Assembly (NCBI GenBank): GCA_035578175.1
Contig: JAQMRL010000008.1
Coordinates: 93,422,541 to 93,486,540 of the forward strand
Length of the DNA: 64,000 nucleotides
Source of the DNA: Catonia carolina
Taxonomy: Eukaryota > Arthropoda > Insecta > Hemiptera > Achilidae
Direction of reading: 5' to 3'
Of the stretch, positions 12,177-23,259 are shown in pieces (position 1 is the stretch's first letter; each line of letters starts with the position of its first letter). Position numbers and translations under genes: made by a program. Under the pieces are notes generated by a model, which worked only from the letters and a program-made list of their open reading frames with translations, did not search any database and was not told the origin of the DNA.

Positions 12177-12900
12177 CAGTAGTCTCCCTCTCAACTGACC
12201 ATGACGGGAACGGGCATAAGTCGGATAACCTAAAAGTCGGTTAAACTGACAATCGTAATTTTAAATTCCCTTTATTTTCAAATTTGGCATTAAATCACAG
12301 CATTTTCTTGCAAAATTGGGTCTTTTACAGGCATACCTTTGTGACGCTCTTGCATGAACCACAGCCTCAACGCATCATCTATCTGTTCATTTATTGGTTT
12401 TTTAAAGTACATCTAGTCAAAAGCACTTTACCAGACTCTATTTGAGTGCAGTAATCTTGGAAAGCTTTCTAGTTTCGGCGCCAGTCATTAAATGTAGTCA
12501 CTCCAACACCGAATTCACCACTGATTAATATTACCGATTCACCTTTCTCAAGTCACTCAAAGCATTTAACTTGTCTTTCATTGTTACCACAACACGTTTC
12601 TTCTAACTAGTTCCACTTATTTTTGGAAAAGTTCACTACAACTGTTCAATACAACTGCGATGCGGCACACAGATAACGACAACAAACCATGAAATGCACT
12701 GCTGGCAAGACAATGAACTACTGACCCATATTACTAGGAAACTGATAAGACATCAGTCGCAGAGAGATGTGTGGTGACTTGTATGTTTTTATCGACAGTC
12801 TCTAATTGCCGCAGCGGAAGTCAAGTCTAATCATGTCTTTCTGGAAAAGGTCGGTTAATTCGATACGTGGTTGAAGAGGAGTTGGTTAAGAGTTAACCTT
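12177..12900 (-). pseudogene. pogo/jerky-like transposon remnant with HTH domain
   Basis: The left end CAGTAGTCTCCCTCTCAACT follows a TA. On the minus strand (about 12600-12310) a broken frame reads KRVVVTMKDKLNAL, an ISGEFGVGVTTFNDWRR-like helix-turn-helix and LRLWFMQERHKGMP, the N-terminal CENP-B-type DNA-binding region of pogo/Tigger/jerky transposases. Several stops and frameshifts interrupt it and the DDE domain is absent. The right boundary is uncertain. Confidence 0.6.
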
Positions 12901-12951
12901 TAAGAGTTAAGTTGTCACTTATCTAAGAATGTGTAGCTAAAAATAAGAAAA

Positions 12952-13934
12952 ATCTCATGTGAAACACTTACAGGACTTTCTCTTGTCAATCTAAATAATG
13001 AACAATATAACCTAGGTTTAGTCATGAGTTAACAATGAAAAACAACCTAATTTTAATCATGAGTAAATAACACAATGAAAATTAACGTCCGTAGAACTTA
13101 TGAATACGCAAAAACACTATTGACCCTGAACTAGGCTCTGTAGAAAAAATTCTTATAATATAGTTGTAGGTTTTTTTAATTTTCTGTAACTCAGATTATA
13201 TAAACTTATGTCATGAAATGCATACTAATACTGTAATCTTAAAAAAAAAACAATTTTACTACAAGAGCACAACGCCTAAGAATTTCAGGAGACATGGCAT
13301 TTGTCCTATCTCATGAGGAACAAAGTATAGTAGATAAAGCGATTTTTTACAAAAGTCATAGGAACCGTACTAGAGAAAGTCACAGAAAAGTTAAAATAGC
13401 ACAAATACACTACTACTTCCGGTTGACCGATTTAGATGAAAATATTAGTATCTGGTCCCCTTGAGGTATCTCAAGTATCAACTCAGTATAGCCTGATTTT
13501 CGTAAGGTGAAAGCTAGGCAAAACGTGCATCTGCATTAGTATAGTCTTGTATCTATTGCAATAGTGCAACATATGTAATCAATAATGGACGGCATGCTCA
13601 CAAAATACAATGGGTGTTGTCAATTTTCAACAATACTCTGACTGTATATTTAACTGTAGGTCGGAGGGGTATGCAATGTCGAAGTCAAGTATGCGCAAGC
13701 GTAGCTCAGCGCTCACAGCAATAACCTTTACGATATTCCAATGAGATATTTTGTTAATGCACGTGCACACACACACACACACACACACAAACCCAATCAT
13801 TAAAAACATGTTTTTAAAGTGGGTTCATGGAGCCTGAAACCGTGTATGTCCGATAAAAAAACTTGATTTTGAATAATCAACATGGAAAACAATACTTTCC
13901 TTTACTATTTATTCGTATAGGGCAAGAAAAAGTC
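12952..13934 (-). mobile_element. Helitron-like family 1, copy F
   Basis: The left end has TGTGAAACACTTACAGG and ACTTTCTCTTGTC; the right end has GGCAAGAAAAAGTC at 13921-13934, with a CA array at 13765-13789. The body between about 13440 and 13740 contains extra non-family sequence. Overall it is older than G by divergence. Confidence 0.6.
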
Positions 13935-14049
13935 AAAAATATTTACAAGGTGTCTTTAAAAGAAGAAAAAGGTATTAAGTTTAACGAAACAGGTACCAGA
14001 ACCGTATCTAATAATTCGAAAGATATATAAATAATATAAACAAAAAAAA

Positions 14050-14921
14050 TCTGGTGTGAAACACTCACACAACTTTCTCTTGCCAATGCAAATGATTAAC
14101 AATATAACCTAATTTTAGCAATAAAACATTAGAAATAAACAAAAAACTAACCTCAAATACAATGAAAATCTAGCTGTTTGGCTTAAAAATACGGAAAATC
14201 ACTCTTTCACGCTAAACTAGGCTCTGTAGCGAAAAATGCTTATAAATAAAAGTTTTAGATCTTTTTATTTTTTATAAAATTTATTATATACACTTTTGTC
14301 GTAAATGGCATTCTAAGGCCGAAATCTTAACAAAATCGATTTTTCACACGTTTTCGTGAGAAAAAATTAAACAATCGTTAATTACTGCTGAACTAAGCGT
14401 TATACAAAAAAATGTTAGAAATAAAAGTTGTAGGATTTTTAATTCTCTACAACTTTTATTATATACATTTTTGCGCTAAATTGCATATTAAAGCCGTAAT
14501 CTTAAAAAAACTATGTTTTTACGTAAAAACACCCTCACCAAGAATTTCAGCAAACATGGCGCCTACCCTATCTTGTAGAGAATAAAAAAATTGAGTAAAC
14601 CAGGCGATTTTAAAAAAAAAAAAACCCAAAAAAGTGAAAAATTATACGAATAAACTACTACTTCCGGTTGACCGATTTTGATGAAAATGTTCGTGTCGGG
14701 TCCGGTAGTGGTATGTAACTTAAGTTTCAAGTTTCAAGTTCGTACGATGTTCTGGTCTTGAGATATTTTGTATGCACGCACGCACACACGCACGCACCCA
14801 CCCACCCACCCACCCACGCACGCACGCACGCACGCACGCACACACACACCCCACACACATACACACGCACGCACGCACACAAACACAAACACACACACAC
14901 CCACCCACACACACAAACACA

Positions 14922-14975
<54 letters not shown>

Positions 14976-15106
14976 AATCGCTAAAAACATGTTTTTTTGG
15001 TTCAGGGGGTCTGAAAACGTATAGATCCGGTGAAAACTCGATTTCGAAAAATCGACATGAAAACAATACTTTCCTTCCTATATATTCATATAGGCAAGAG
15101 AAAGTC
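14050..15106 (-). mobile_element. Helitron-like family 1, copy G (best preserved)
   Basis: Left end TCTGGTGTGAAACACTCACAC with ACTTTCTCTTGCC (14072-14084), right end with CCTATATATTCATATAGG and GGCAAGAGAAAGTC (to 15106). Two related body blocks begin near 14213 and 14385 and each contains an AAAAGTTNTAG word, an ACTTTT/TTTTTGCGCTAAA word and a GGCCGAAATCTTA/AGCCGTAATCTTA word. The CA array is very long (14771-14973). Confidence 0.7.
14771..14973. repeat. compound CA/CG/CCCA microsatellite
   Basis: About 200 bp of CACA, CGCA, CCCA and CACAAA blocks ending in a pure CA run (14928-14973), located inside Helitron-like copy G. It generates open frames of Thr/His or Val/Cys in several frames, all spurious. 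Confidence 0.95.
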
Positions 15107-16545
15107 AAAATTAGGGATCGAGAATATTTTTAAGTTTAACATAAAATAACTTTGTTAAATGCTTGATTAACTCATTATTTTATCTAAAAATTGAGTTGAA
15201 ACTGAAAACATTTATGTAAATTAAGTACGTAAAAAATAAATACAAGATTTTGAAATACAACTTTTTTTAATAATAAAACCAGACTAAATTTTTATATTTT
15301 CAAGCCGAAATTCAAATATGCTTTATTTTTCCTACGCATTTTCAGGAAAGTATAGAAAAAGTATTTGTTGTAAAAAGTTTTTATCTCATGTTTACCTATT
15401 AGGTTTGATTGATCAAAATTAAATGTTTTAATTTTTTTGTTAAACTTTTGAGGAACAAATGCGCCAAATTTCAGCTCTCTAGGTAATCGGATAGTTAGAG
15501 AATCAGTGAGTTAGGGCTTTTGCATTTATTTATAGATTATAATTTTTAAATGTTATCATCAATAGAAATAGTGTTTAGATAGAATAATAACAATAATCAT
15601 TATCATAATGAACGATTGTTTTATTAAATTTATGAAAGGTGCAATTATATTTTGTTGCTGAATGCTCTAATTTGAATTCAATGTTTATATTTCAAATATA
15701 CCAAATTTAATTAATATTCAACCAATTGTTTCATATATAGTGTAAACTAAATAATTTAACCAGTCAATACACGATATTTTGATGTTGGATTCTGTTGAAA
15801 TTGCATCTTTTAATTAAAACTAATTTGGCGATATTTTTTTTAAAAATAATATTTATATTACTATATATTTATATTGAAGTTATTAAATAATTTAAATTCA
15901 ATAAACATGGTAGTGTAATTTAATGTATGTTTTTGTTCTGATTTTTTTCTAATTGAACTTTCTTTCTGTATGCGAGTCATACAATGTTGTTGAAAACCTC
16001 AGCAACAGAAATGACTCATTAAAACTAAGTAGATGTCTCCACACTGATAAGATCATTAAGTTTTCTGTAGGTTAAACTGTTATTAAACTAGAAACATATT
16101 TGAGGACTATTACAAAGATTTTTGTAAGTTATAATGTGTTATGTTTTAGGTGAAAATTAAATGAAATTTTATTGATTCACATTAAAACAATTTGTTTTTG
16201 TTCTTTTAACTATGACTACAAAAATAACAATTTAATTAACTTAAAATAAACTTGATATCTGAACAAAAACATAGAAAATAATTAAGTAAAAATGTAAATT
16301 TATTTGGTGGCGATAATTGGAACACGTGTTCCTAATAAATGTCACAATGCAATAAAATGTTTTTATTTTGTACTTTAAATCAGGAGTATCACCTTAAATT
16401 TCTTTTTGCGGCCGTAAAAAATGTACAAATATTACGGTTTAATTTTTCTTTTTTTTACTTTATTCGAATGTTAAGGTGGCACTACTATTTAAAGAAACTT
16501 GGTTATAATTTAAAAAATTAAAACTGATTGTATTAAAAGTAGTAA
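15107..16545. other. AT-rich, nothing recognised
   Basis: Very AT-rich intron sequence with no support for an exon, RNA gene or transposon end. The 16339-16521 frame is low-complexity. Confidence 0.4.
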
Positions 16546-16548
16546 AGA

Positions 16549-16640
16549 CCGCCTCCTGACATAGTGACTGGCGCAGCGCACTAGTCTACAAAGCGAAAGG
16601 TCTCGGGTTTGATTCCTGGCTAGGGTCTGGAAATTTTAAC
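16549..16640 (+). repeat. tRNA-like SINE head
   Basis: Degenerate A box (AGTGACTGGCGCAGCGCAC) and B box (GGTTTGATTCC), followed by GGGTCTGGAAATTTT as in related SINEs. There is no acceptor pairing, so it is not a tRNA gene. Confidence 0.6.
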
Positions 16641-17826
16641 AAAGAAAAAAGTAGTAATTATGGAGTAATAGTCGTTGCATAACTTTGTCATTCATTAAAA
16701 ATAAAGGTGAACATCAGAATTAGTTTTCAGTAACGGATCCTAATTATTTGGAAAGAATAAAATATTTTTGGTGCCCTCTCTGAAAAAAATTCATATTTTA
16801 AGGAATATTTAATTCAGGTTTTTTCGTTTATGGGCATTTTAGACCTTCTTAAGTTAATTTAAACAAATTGTGACAGCTCTAATTCTCTTATTTTTTTTAT
16901 TTGAGGGTTTTTTCTTCCTTTCGTCCATTCAGTGTACTGCTTTTCCTCTTCATAGAAGCCAGAAAATACAGTACTCCTCAATATGTACTTGGTTTGGTCC
17001 TATACTTTTCTTGATCGGTTTATTCCAATTTCTCAAGGTTCTTTTTTAACTTCATCAAACTGCATAGCCAACACATTATTGGGTATTGCCCTAAAAAATT
17101 TTTATCGCATTCATTCAGTACTACATTAGTTGAATAAATAATAGCAATTAAATAAATTGTCCATTTATTAAATAATGTTCATTATTAAACAAGAATCTAC
17201 ATTTACAAATTTGATCAGAAGAGAAGACGACCGGATAAGACAAGCGGCAATTTGAACATTAATTGGCGGACAAGAACTACAATAGCACAAAAACAAATAA
17301 GATTTAATATTATAATATAATTACGACCTGAAAACTCATGCTTTATTCGGCATGTTAATTAAATTCAAGATTATTTCAATTCATTTTAAATTCACTAACC
17401 TATTTTTATTTACTGAGCTAATCAAACTAAATTCATTTGAAAACTAATTCAAGTAAAGCTCTTTAGCTAGGAAAAAATTTATTTAGAAAATTAGTTTTAT
17501 AATAACTGTGTCACCAATAAACTAATTTAAGTTCATTTAAATTCAAAATCGGTTAAATTTAAATTTGTAATAATTAATTCGATATTTTTTTTAATAAACG
17601 TGTTTCATTTGTTTTTTCTAAATTATCTTTTATTTTAGACTAGAATCTAGTATAATAGTGTAACAATAGTCTTTTTTACTATAAATTTCTAATTTTCCGA
17701 TTTCACAATTTTTAACTGTTTTATTTAAAGCACGTATCAACTTCTTCATTATTACCAGTTACAAAAAAAATAAAAAAGTTTTCATGTTCAAACAAAATCA
17801 GGAGAGCCATTTTTTAAAAATACATA
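16641..17826. other. AT-rich, nothing recognised
   Basis: I see no gene, RNA or transposon end that I can support. Confidence 0.4.
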
Positions 17827-18331
17827 CAGAGTGGCCCAAAAAAAATGATGTATCCACTGTTTAAAAGTCCAGCTTAAAGATATCACTGTAGGTGTTCGAA
17901 ATGGCCACCATTCACACCCACACCCAAACGATGCCGCCGAACTGCAGCATGAACTACTGTCTGCAACATGTTCAGTTGGATATTTGCACATGAATGTGCG
18001 ATGGATTCTTGAAGTTCATCCAATGTGCGTGGCTTTAGTCAAAAAACGACATCCTTCAGTGTTCCCCACAGGTAAAAGTCCAGCGGAATTAAGTCTGGGG
18101 AACGTGGTGGATACTCCACAGCACCTCTACGGCCTATCTATCTTAATGGTAGATTTTTGTCGAGATACACCCTAACACGATTATGGTAGTGGGACTTCAA
18201 AACAAAACAACGCTTGTGTGGCGACTGTCGGAACTACAAACTAGTACACTACCAAAGATGAGAAAACTCCGCCAATTAGTTTGCAAGTTATGGACTTTTA
18301 AACAGTGGATACATTTTGTTGGACAACTCTG
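17827..18331 (-). mobile_element. deleted Tc1/mariner-superfamily element with long TIRs
   Basis: Ends: left CAGAGTGGCCCAAAAAAAAT then GATGTATCCACTGTTTAAAA; right, on the minus strand, CAGAGTTGTCCAACAAAATG then TATCCACTG. Inverted repeats are about 45-50 bp with TA on both sides. The minus strand keeps the C-terminal part of a DDE transposase: EYPPRSPDLIPLDFYLWGTL, a stop, then a region ending GGHFEHL. The catalytic core upstream is deleted. It lies 13 bp from the next mariner. Confidence 0.7.
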
Positions 18332-18344
18332 TATTAGGTACATA

Positions 18345-19668
18345 CGAGGGGGTACCCAAAAGAAACCGGAATTATTTTTTAAAACTATTTATTTTTAATT
18401 TTTTTACAAAAGAACCTTATCCCCTTCAAAATACTCTTCATTACAACTAATACATTTGTCCCACCGGTGCTTCCACTGTTCAAAACATTTTTTGTACTCC
18501 TCTTCAGTGATGGCTGCCAGCTCATCCGTCGTTTTTTTCTTGACATCATCAACGTTGTTAAATCGGAGACCTTTCATGCCCCTTTTCATGCGTGGGAACA
18601 AGAAAAAATCACACGGAGCCAGATCGGGTGAGTACGGTGCGTGTGGTAGCAAAACCATGCCGTTTTTCGCCAAAAACTGGGTAACCGAGATTGCCGTGTG
18701 TGCAGGCGCGTTGTCGTGGTGGAAAAACCAGTCCCCTGTCTGCCACAAATTAGGTCTTTTACGACGAATGCTGTTTCGTAGTCTTCTTAACACTTCAAGA
18801 TAAAAAGCTTGATTTACCGTCTGGCCTGGTGGAACGAACTCTGAATGGACAATTCCCCTCACATCAAAAAAACAAATCAGCATTGTTTTGATGTTCGATC
18901 TGACTTGACGACTTTTTTTTGGTCGGGGTGATAATGAAGTCTTCCATTGACTGGATTGTTGTTTGGTTTCTGGGTCGTACCCATAGCACCAAGACTCGTC
19001 ACCCGTAATGATCTTTGACATGAAATCTGGATCAGTTTCAAGCTGTTGTTTCAAATCACTACACGTTTCAATTCGACGTTCCTTTTGAGTGTCTGTCAGA
19101 ACCCGAGGCACAAACTTGGCAGCGACTCTTTTCATTGTCAAGTCTTCTGTTAAAATGCGTTGGACTGAGCTCCAAGATAACCCACTAACCTGTGATATTT
19201 GGTCAATGGTCTATCGTCGGTCTGTTCGTACAATTTCTTTCACTTTCACAACATTTTCATCTGTTCGGGAAGTCGACGGTCGTCCAGAACGAGGTTTGTT
19301 CTCAATCGACATGTCGCCATTTTTAAAGCGCAAAAACCACTCGTACACTTGGGTTTTTCCAATAGCGTCGTCTTTGTAAGCTGTGTTCAACATTACAACT
19401 GTTTCCGCGGCGTTTTTACCGAGCAAGAAGCAAAATTTCACAGCCGCACGTTGTTCATTAAAACTTGCCATCATGAAAAACGACACGAGCACAAAACAGC
19501 ACTAGCGAGAACAATCACTGCACGAGAACAGAACAAGCTAGATCAACGAACAAAATGGCATTGAACTGGCAATGAGTAGCGCTACAAGCAGCCTAGTGGC
19601 GGGAATTTGTACTGCACAAGCTCCGCCCACAGCAGAGCTATTCCGGATACTTTTGGGTACCCCCCTCG
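18345..19668 (-). mobile_element. mariner element (DD34D), nearly complete
   Basis: 1324 bp bounded by TA (18343-18344 and 19669-19670). TIRs are about 28 bp: left CGAGGGGGTACCCAAAAGAA; right, minus strand, CGAGGGGGGTACCCAAAAGT, each followed by CCGGAAT. It encodes a transposase on the minus strand disrupted by one nonsense codon. Confidence 0.88.
18404..19471 (-). pseudogene. mariner transposase with a single nonsense codon
   Basis: Cut-and-paste DDE transposase of the IS630-Tc1-mariner superfamily. From the ATG at 19471 (MASFNEQRAAVKFCFLLGK) the frame holds an N-terminal helix-turn-helix region, then TAG at 19213-19211 (codon 87), then continues in the same frame to TAA at 18404 for 355 codons in all. 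Catalytic residues are visible: Asp158 in TGDESW, Asp253 in HDNAPAH and Asp288 in SPDLAPCDF, which is DD34D spacing. It ends NEEYFEGDKVLL. Apart from the TAG I see no frameshift, so inactivation is probably recent. Confidence 0.88.
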
Positions 19669-19670
19669 TA

Positions 19671-20538
19671 TTTTTACTATATGCAATATTATACAATACT
19701 TATTATAATTTATAGTATACGCTATATACTATATTTCAATATATACAAAACATATTTTTGCATTGGAGTAAAGTACACTTAATTCTGGGACTACATAGAT
19801 AATTCCAAACAAAAAACTCTATTTCAATTTGGTTTAAAAGTCTTAAGCTTCCAAGTCTAAGCCCAATTGAACTGTTAATTTTGACTCTACAATGAGAAAC
19901 ACACTACATCTGATATATCCTGGTATTAAAAGTTTTGTTAAAAAGTTAGAAAGTAAGAAAGATAGGCGATTAATTTTTTAAAGAATAAATGAAAATCATT
20001 ACGGGGTAATTAAACAATAATTAATTCATGACTATAAATTAATATTAATATATTTGCCCTAAAATATAATAATATACTAAACTATATTAATATTATAAAC
20101 TATTTCCACAACTGTAGAATAATTTAACAACTAGAAATGTTATTACACAATTTTGGTTACGAACGATACGAGAATAGAATAACGAATTTTCAATAACAGC
20201 AATTCCGTTCTAAATTAACAAAAATATGTGCTAATTTAATATATTATATGACAGCAGTGCAAGTAATTACTGGAGTGTTACTGCAGTGTAAAATGAGCTG
20301 TAGTGACATAAAGTTTACAGACGTCAGGAGTTTCAGATGTGGTTTATGGATTTAACTTCGCTTCTATGTAGTTGAAATAAAACAACCAACATTCCTTCAT
20401 TGTTCTATGAAACATAAAGGATTCTGATCATTCTATTAAAAACTTGATTAATTCAAAAAGGTTATGCTTCATAACCTTAGAACGTTTACCACTGGCGATT
20501 AATTTTAATAAAGATATTTAATTTTTAATATTAAATAT
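19671..20538. other. AT-rich, nothing recognised
   Basis: No exon, RNA gene or transposon end could be supported. Confidence 0.4.
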
Positions 20539-20926
20539 TGTTGTTTAGGTCATCAGCCGAAAGGCTGGTTTGAACCTGTAGAGGTTTTACTAAGTAAAAT
20601 GAGGAGTGAGGTGGTTTACTATTGCCTTCTTCATTGAGTAGAAAAGTACGCTTATTAGCATGTCGGGCCCTCTGAAAAGCACATATTTTCCACTCCGCAA
20701 ATGACACCTTCACTCATTTACCACGGGTCTGGCTGTATAATGAAATTCATTTTTTAGAGGAGATAACTCTGATTAGTGTCTTTTATACTTCTACCTCTTC
20801 TGTTATTAAATGATACAGTCATTAAATTGGTGGACAATGTGATTAAAAACAGGACTATTTATTTTAGCCCTGCAACTAACAGATTGAGTGTAAATAATTT
20901 GTCATTCCACCTGTCCTTAATGGACA
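20539..20926 (-). repeat. AAC-tailed SINE-like repeat, copy 3 (reverse)
   Basis: Nearly full-length reverse copy from TTGTTGTTTAGGTCATCAGC to the CATTCCACCTGTCC head. It is close to copies 4 and 6. Confidence 0.8.
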
Positions 20927-21087
20927 GTATTAAATATTATTTAATTTTTACTAAGAGACCTACAATTTCAATTTTTTAAATTTAAATCTTTAGTCAGTTT
21001 TCAATTCTTCCTAACATATACTATGTTTTAAAACCGTTTCAGTTAAAATTTATGGTAAAGCAGTCTTGGTTCACTACTAGATATATA

Positions 21088-22330
21088 GGGTGATTCAAAA
21101 AGAGCGCCGGTTTTGATATGTAAAATTAAGAGATTTATTTTATTGAAAAATTGAAAATAAATACATCAACAAGTTCATCTTTCCTTCCGATTTTATGTAT
21201 GAAAAATAATGTCATGCATGTGTCCTCCTCTACTGCGCTGGCACGCATCAACTCTGTCCATGAAATTGGATATTACTGCACGACAAGTTTCGACTTCCAT
21301 TTGCCCGATAACCCGTCGAATTTCCTCCTTCAAGTCATTGATGTTTCGGGGTTTATTGGCATACACCAATGACTTCAGATGACCCCAAAGAGGAAAGTCA
21401 CAAGGCATCAAGTCACACGACCTTGGTAGCCATTGACGGTCGGAATTACGAGAAATGATGCGATCCTGTAACCGTTCACGGAGCAACAACATTGTTTCTC
21501 GTGCAGCGTGACAGGTGGCACCATCCTGCTGAAACCACAACTCGTCAATGTCCATTCCATCCAAATGACGCCACAAAAACTCCCTAATCATCGTACGGTA
21601 TTGGTCTCCATTTACTGTCACGGCTTGTCCTTCTTGATTTTCAAAAAAGTAAGGGCCGATGACACCGCCCGACCAAAAGCCGCACCAAACTGTCACTCAC
21701 TGTGCATACATTTCCCTTTCATCAACCACGCGAGGGTTTTCTAAACCCCACATACGGCAGTTCTGTTTATTAACAAAACCGTTTAAGTGGAAGTGCGCCT
21801 CATCACTGAAAATAACTTTGTTTGCGAAGGTGTCATCATCCTGCCGTTTTCTCAATACCCAGTCAACAAACTGTCGTCTCTTCTGGTGGTCTGCCACTTT
21901 CAAATGTTGCGTCAACTGAATTTTATACGGGTGGTATTGGAGATCGTACCGAAGAATTCTCCGTACAGAAGAACATCTTAAACCCAACTGTTGAGAACGG
22001 CGATGTATTGATTTTGCTGGGCTAACAGCCACACTGTCACGAACCAACGCAACGTTCTGCTTAGTTTGGCCAGAACGACGACGTCCAGAACTTTTAAGGT
22101 CGACTGTTGAACCAGTCTCAAAAAACTTTTTCATGAGCCTGCGAACTGTTGATTTATTCGGTGCTTCATTACGTCCTAGAGTACCGCGAAGTCGCCTGAC
22201 AGTAGCCGCATAACTCTCTCCACTCTGGTAAAATGTTTTGACGATTAACACTCGTTGCGCAATAGTAAACTTCTCCATGGTTAGACACAGACTGCGAGAG
22301 TACTACACTGCGAAGTTTTTATAATTAGTA
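21088..22330 (-). mobile_element. DD41D Tc1/mariner-superfamily element, one end missing
   Basis: The left end GGGTGATTCAAAAAGAGCGC follows TA, as expected for a TIR downstream of the transposase. The matching inverted end is not found upstream of the start codon (22279-22800), so the right boundary given is approximate and the element is probably truncated there. Confidence 0.65.
21193..22278 (-). pseudogene. DD41D transposase with a single TGA
   Basis: DDE transposase, 361 codons from ATG 22278 to the stop at 21193, broken by one in-frame TGA at 21699-21697 (codon 194, between EMYAQ and VTVWCGF). N-terminal helix-turn-helix about residues 1-60 (MEKFTIAQRVLIVKTFYQSG), then a second HTH-like segment. 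Catalytic Asp159 in VIFSDEAHF, Asp252 in WFQQDGATCH, Asp294 in RSCDLMPCDF, so 41 residues separate the last two. DD41D is the spacing reported for rosa/Visitor-type elements. The TGA could be a CGA to TGA transition, an inference from the context. Confidence 0.82.
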
Positions 22331-22821
22331 AATAGTCAAATTAAAAACAACGTAAAAAAAATTTAAATTACAAATCATCTAACAAAATATACTTACAATA
22401 GAAATCTATACTTAAACATTTTAAAATTAGAACATTATAAATTTTCTTTTGTCAAAGTTTAAATTTAGACTCTGACAAACGAAGTCTTCAAATTATAATT
22501 TTTCTAGAAGATTTATGTTATACCTAATGAAGTGGTGCGGACCGCGAAAGTACTCGTACATTGAAGAAAATAAAGCAGTAAAAATGGGACAAATTAAAAA
22601 TTTTTATAAAACATATTACATTAAATAAAATTTACATTTTAAATTATAAAAATATCCATTTGAGAATGTATAAAAAAAATCATAATAGATATTTCAATAA
22701 TAAAACGTAGTTAAACCAAACTTTTTGTTGAGTAAAAGATTGAAAATGCAGAAACAATTTTAAAACACATGAAAATGTGACAATCATTCAAAAGTAAACT
22801 TTTACGCTCCATCAAACAAGC
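22331..22821. other. AT-rich, nothing recognised
   Basis: No gene or repeat end can be supported. Confidence 0.4.
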
Positions 22822-22990
22822 TGCCTCCGTAGTATAGTGGTAGCGCACTAGCCTACAATGCATAGGTCCTAGGTTCGATTCCATACTAGGGTCTCAAAAT
22901 GTTCATAAGTCAAAACCCACTGTACCAGTTACATAACCCACCATAGTCGCTAATAACAAAGCTGTTGATGCAACTTTAAATAAACTAAAA
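22822..22990 (+). repeat. tRNA-derived SINE, full-length (forward)
   Basis: Head GCCTCCGTAGTATAGTGGTA with A box, B box GGTTCGATTCC, body, and a tail GTTGATGCAACTTTAAATAA. It shows the plus-strand order of the family whose other copies are mostly reversed. Confidence 0.75.
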
Positions 22991-23259
22991 AAAACTCTGC
23001 CTGTGATTTTAACACAAAAGTGAAATTCTATTACCAAAAATGTTAATAGAAAATTTCAATCTCCTATGATAAATGAACAAAACGCACACAAAAAATTAGC
23101 ACATTCAATTTCTTGTACAAACTTTTATAACTGCAGTAAAAACCCTTGTTAATCAAAATACAGGGGGCACAACTAATTTCTAATACATGACATTCTGGAA
23201 AACATGCTAAATTTTTTTAAACCCTTTTACGGTTTAAAAATAGTAAAAATGATTATATA

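Noticed and set aside
14720..15133. Several overlapping open frames rich in Val/Cys or Thr/His
   Set aside because: They are translations of the CA microsatellite in every frame.
18456..19564. Plus-strand frames over the mariners (18456, 19089, 19199, 21508, 21659 and 23612)
   Set aside because: They are antisense shadows of the minus-strand transposases.
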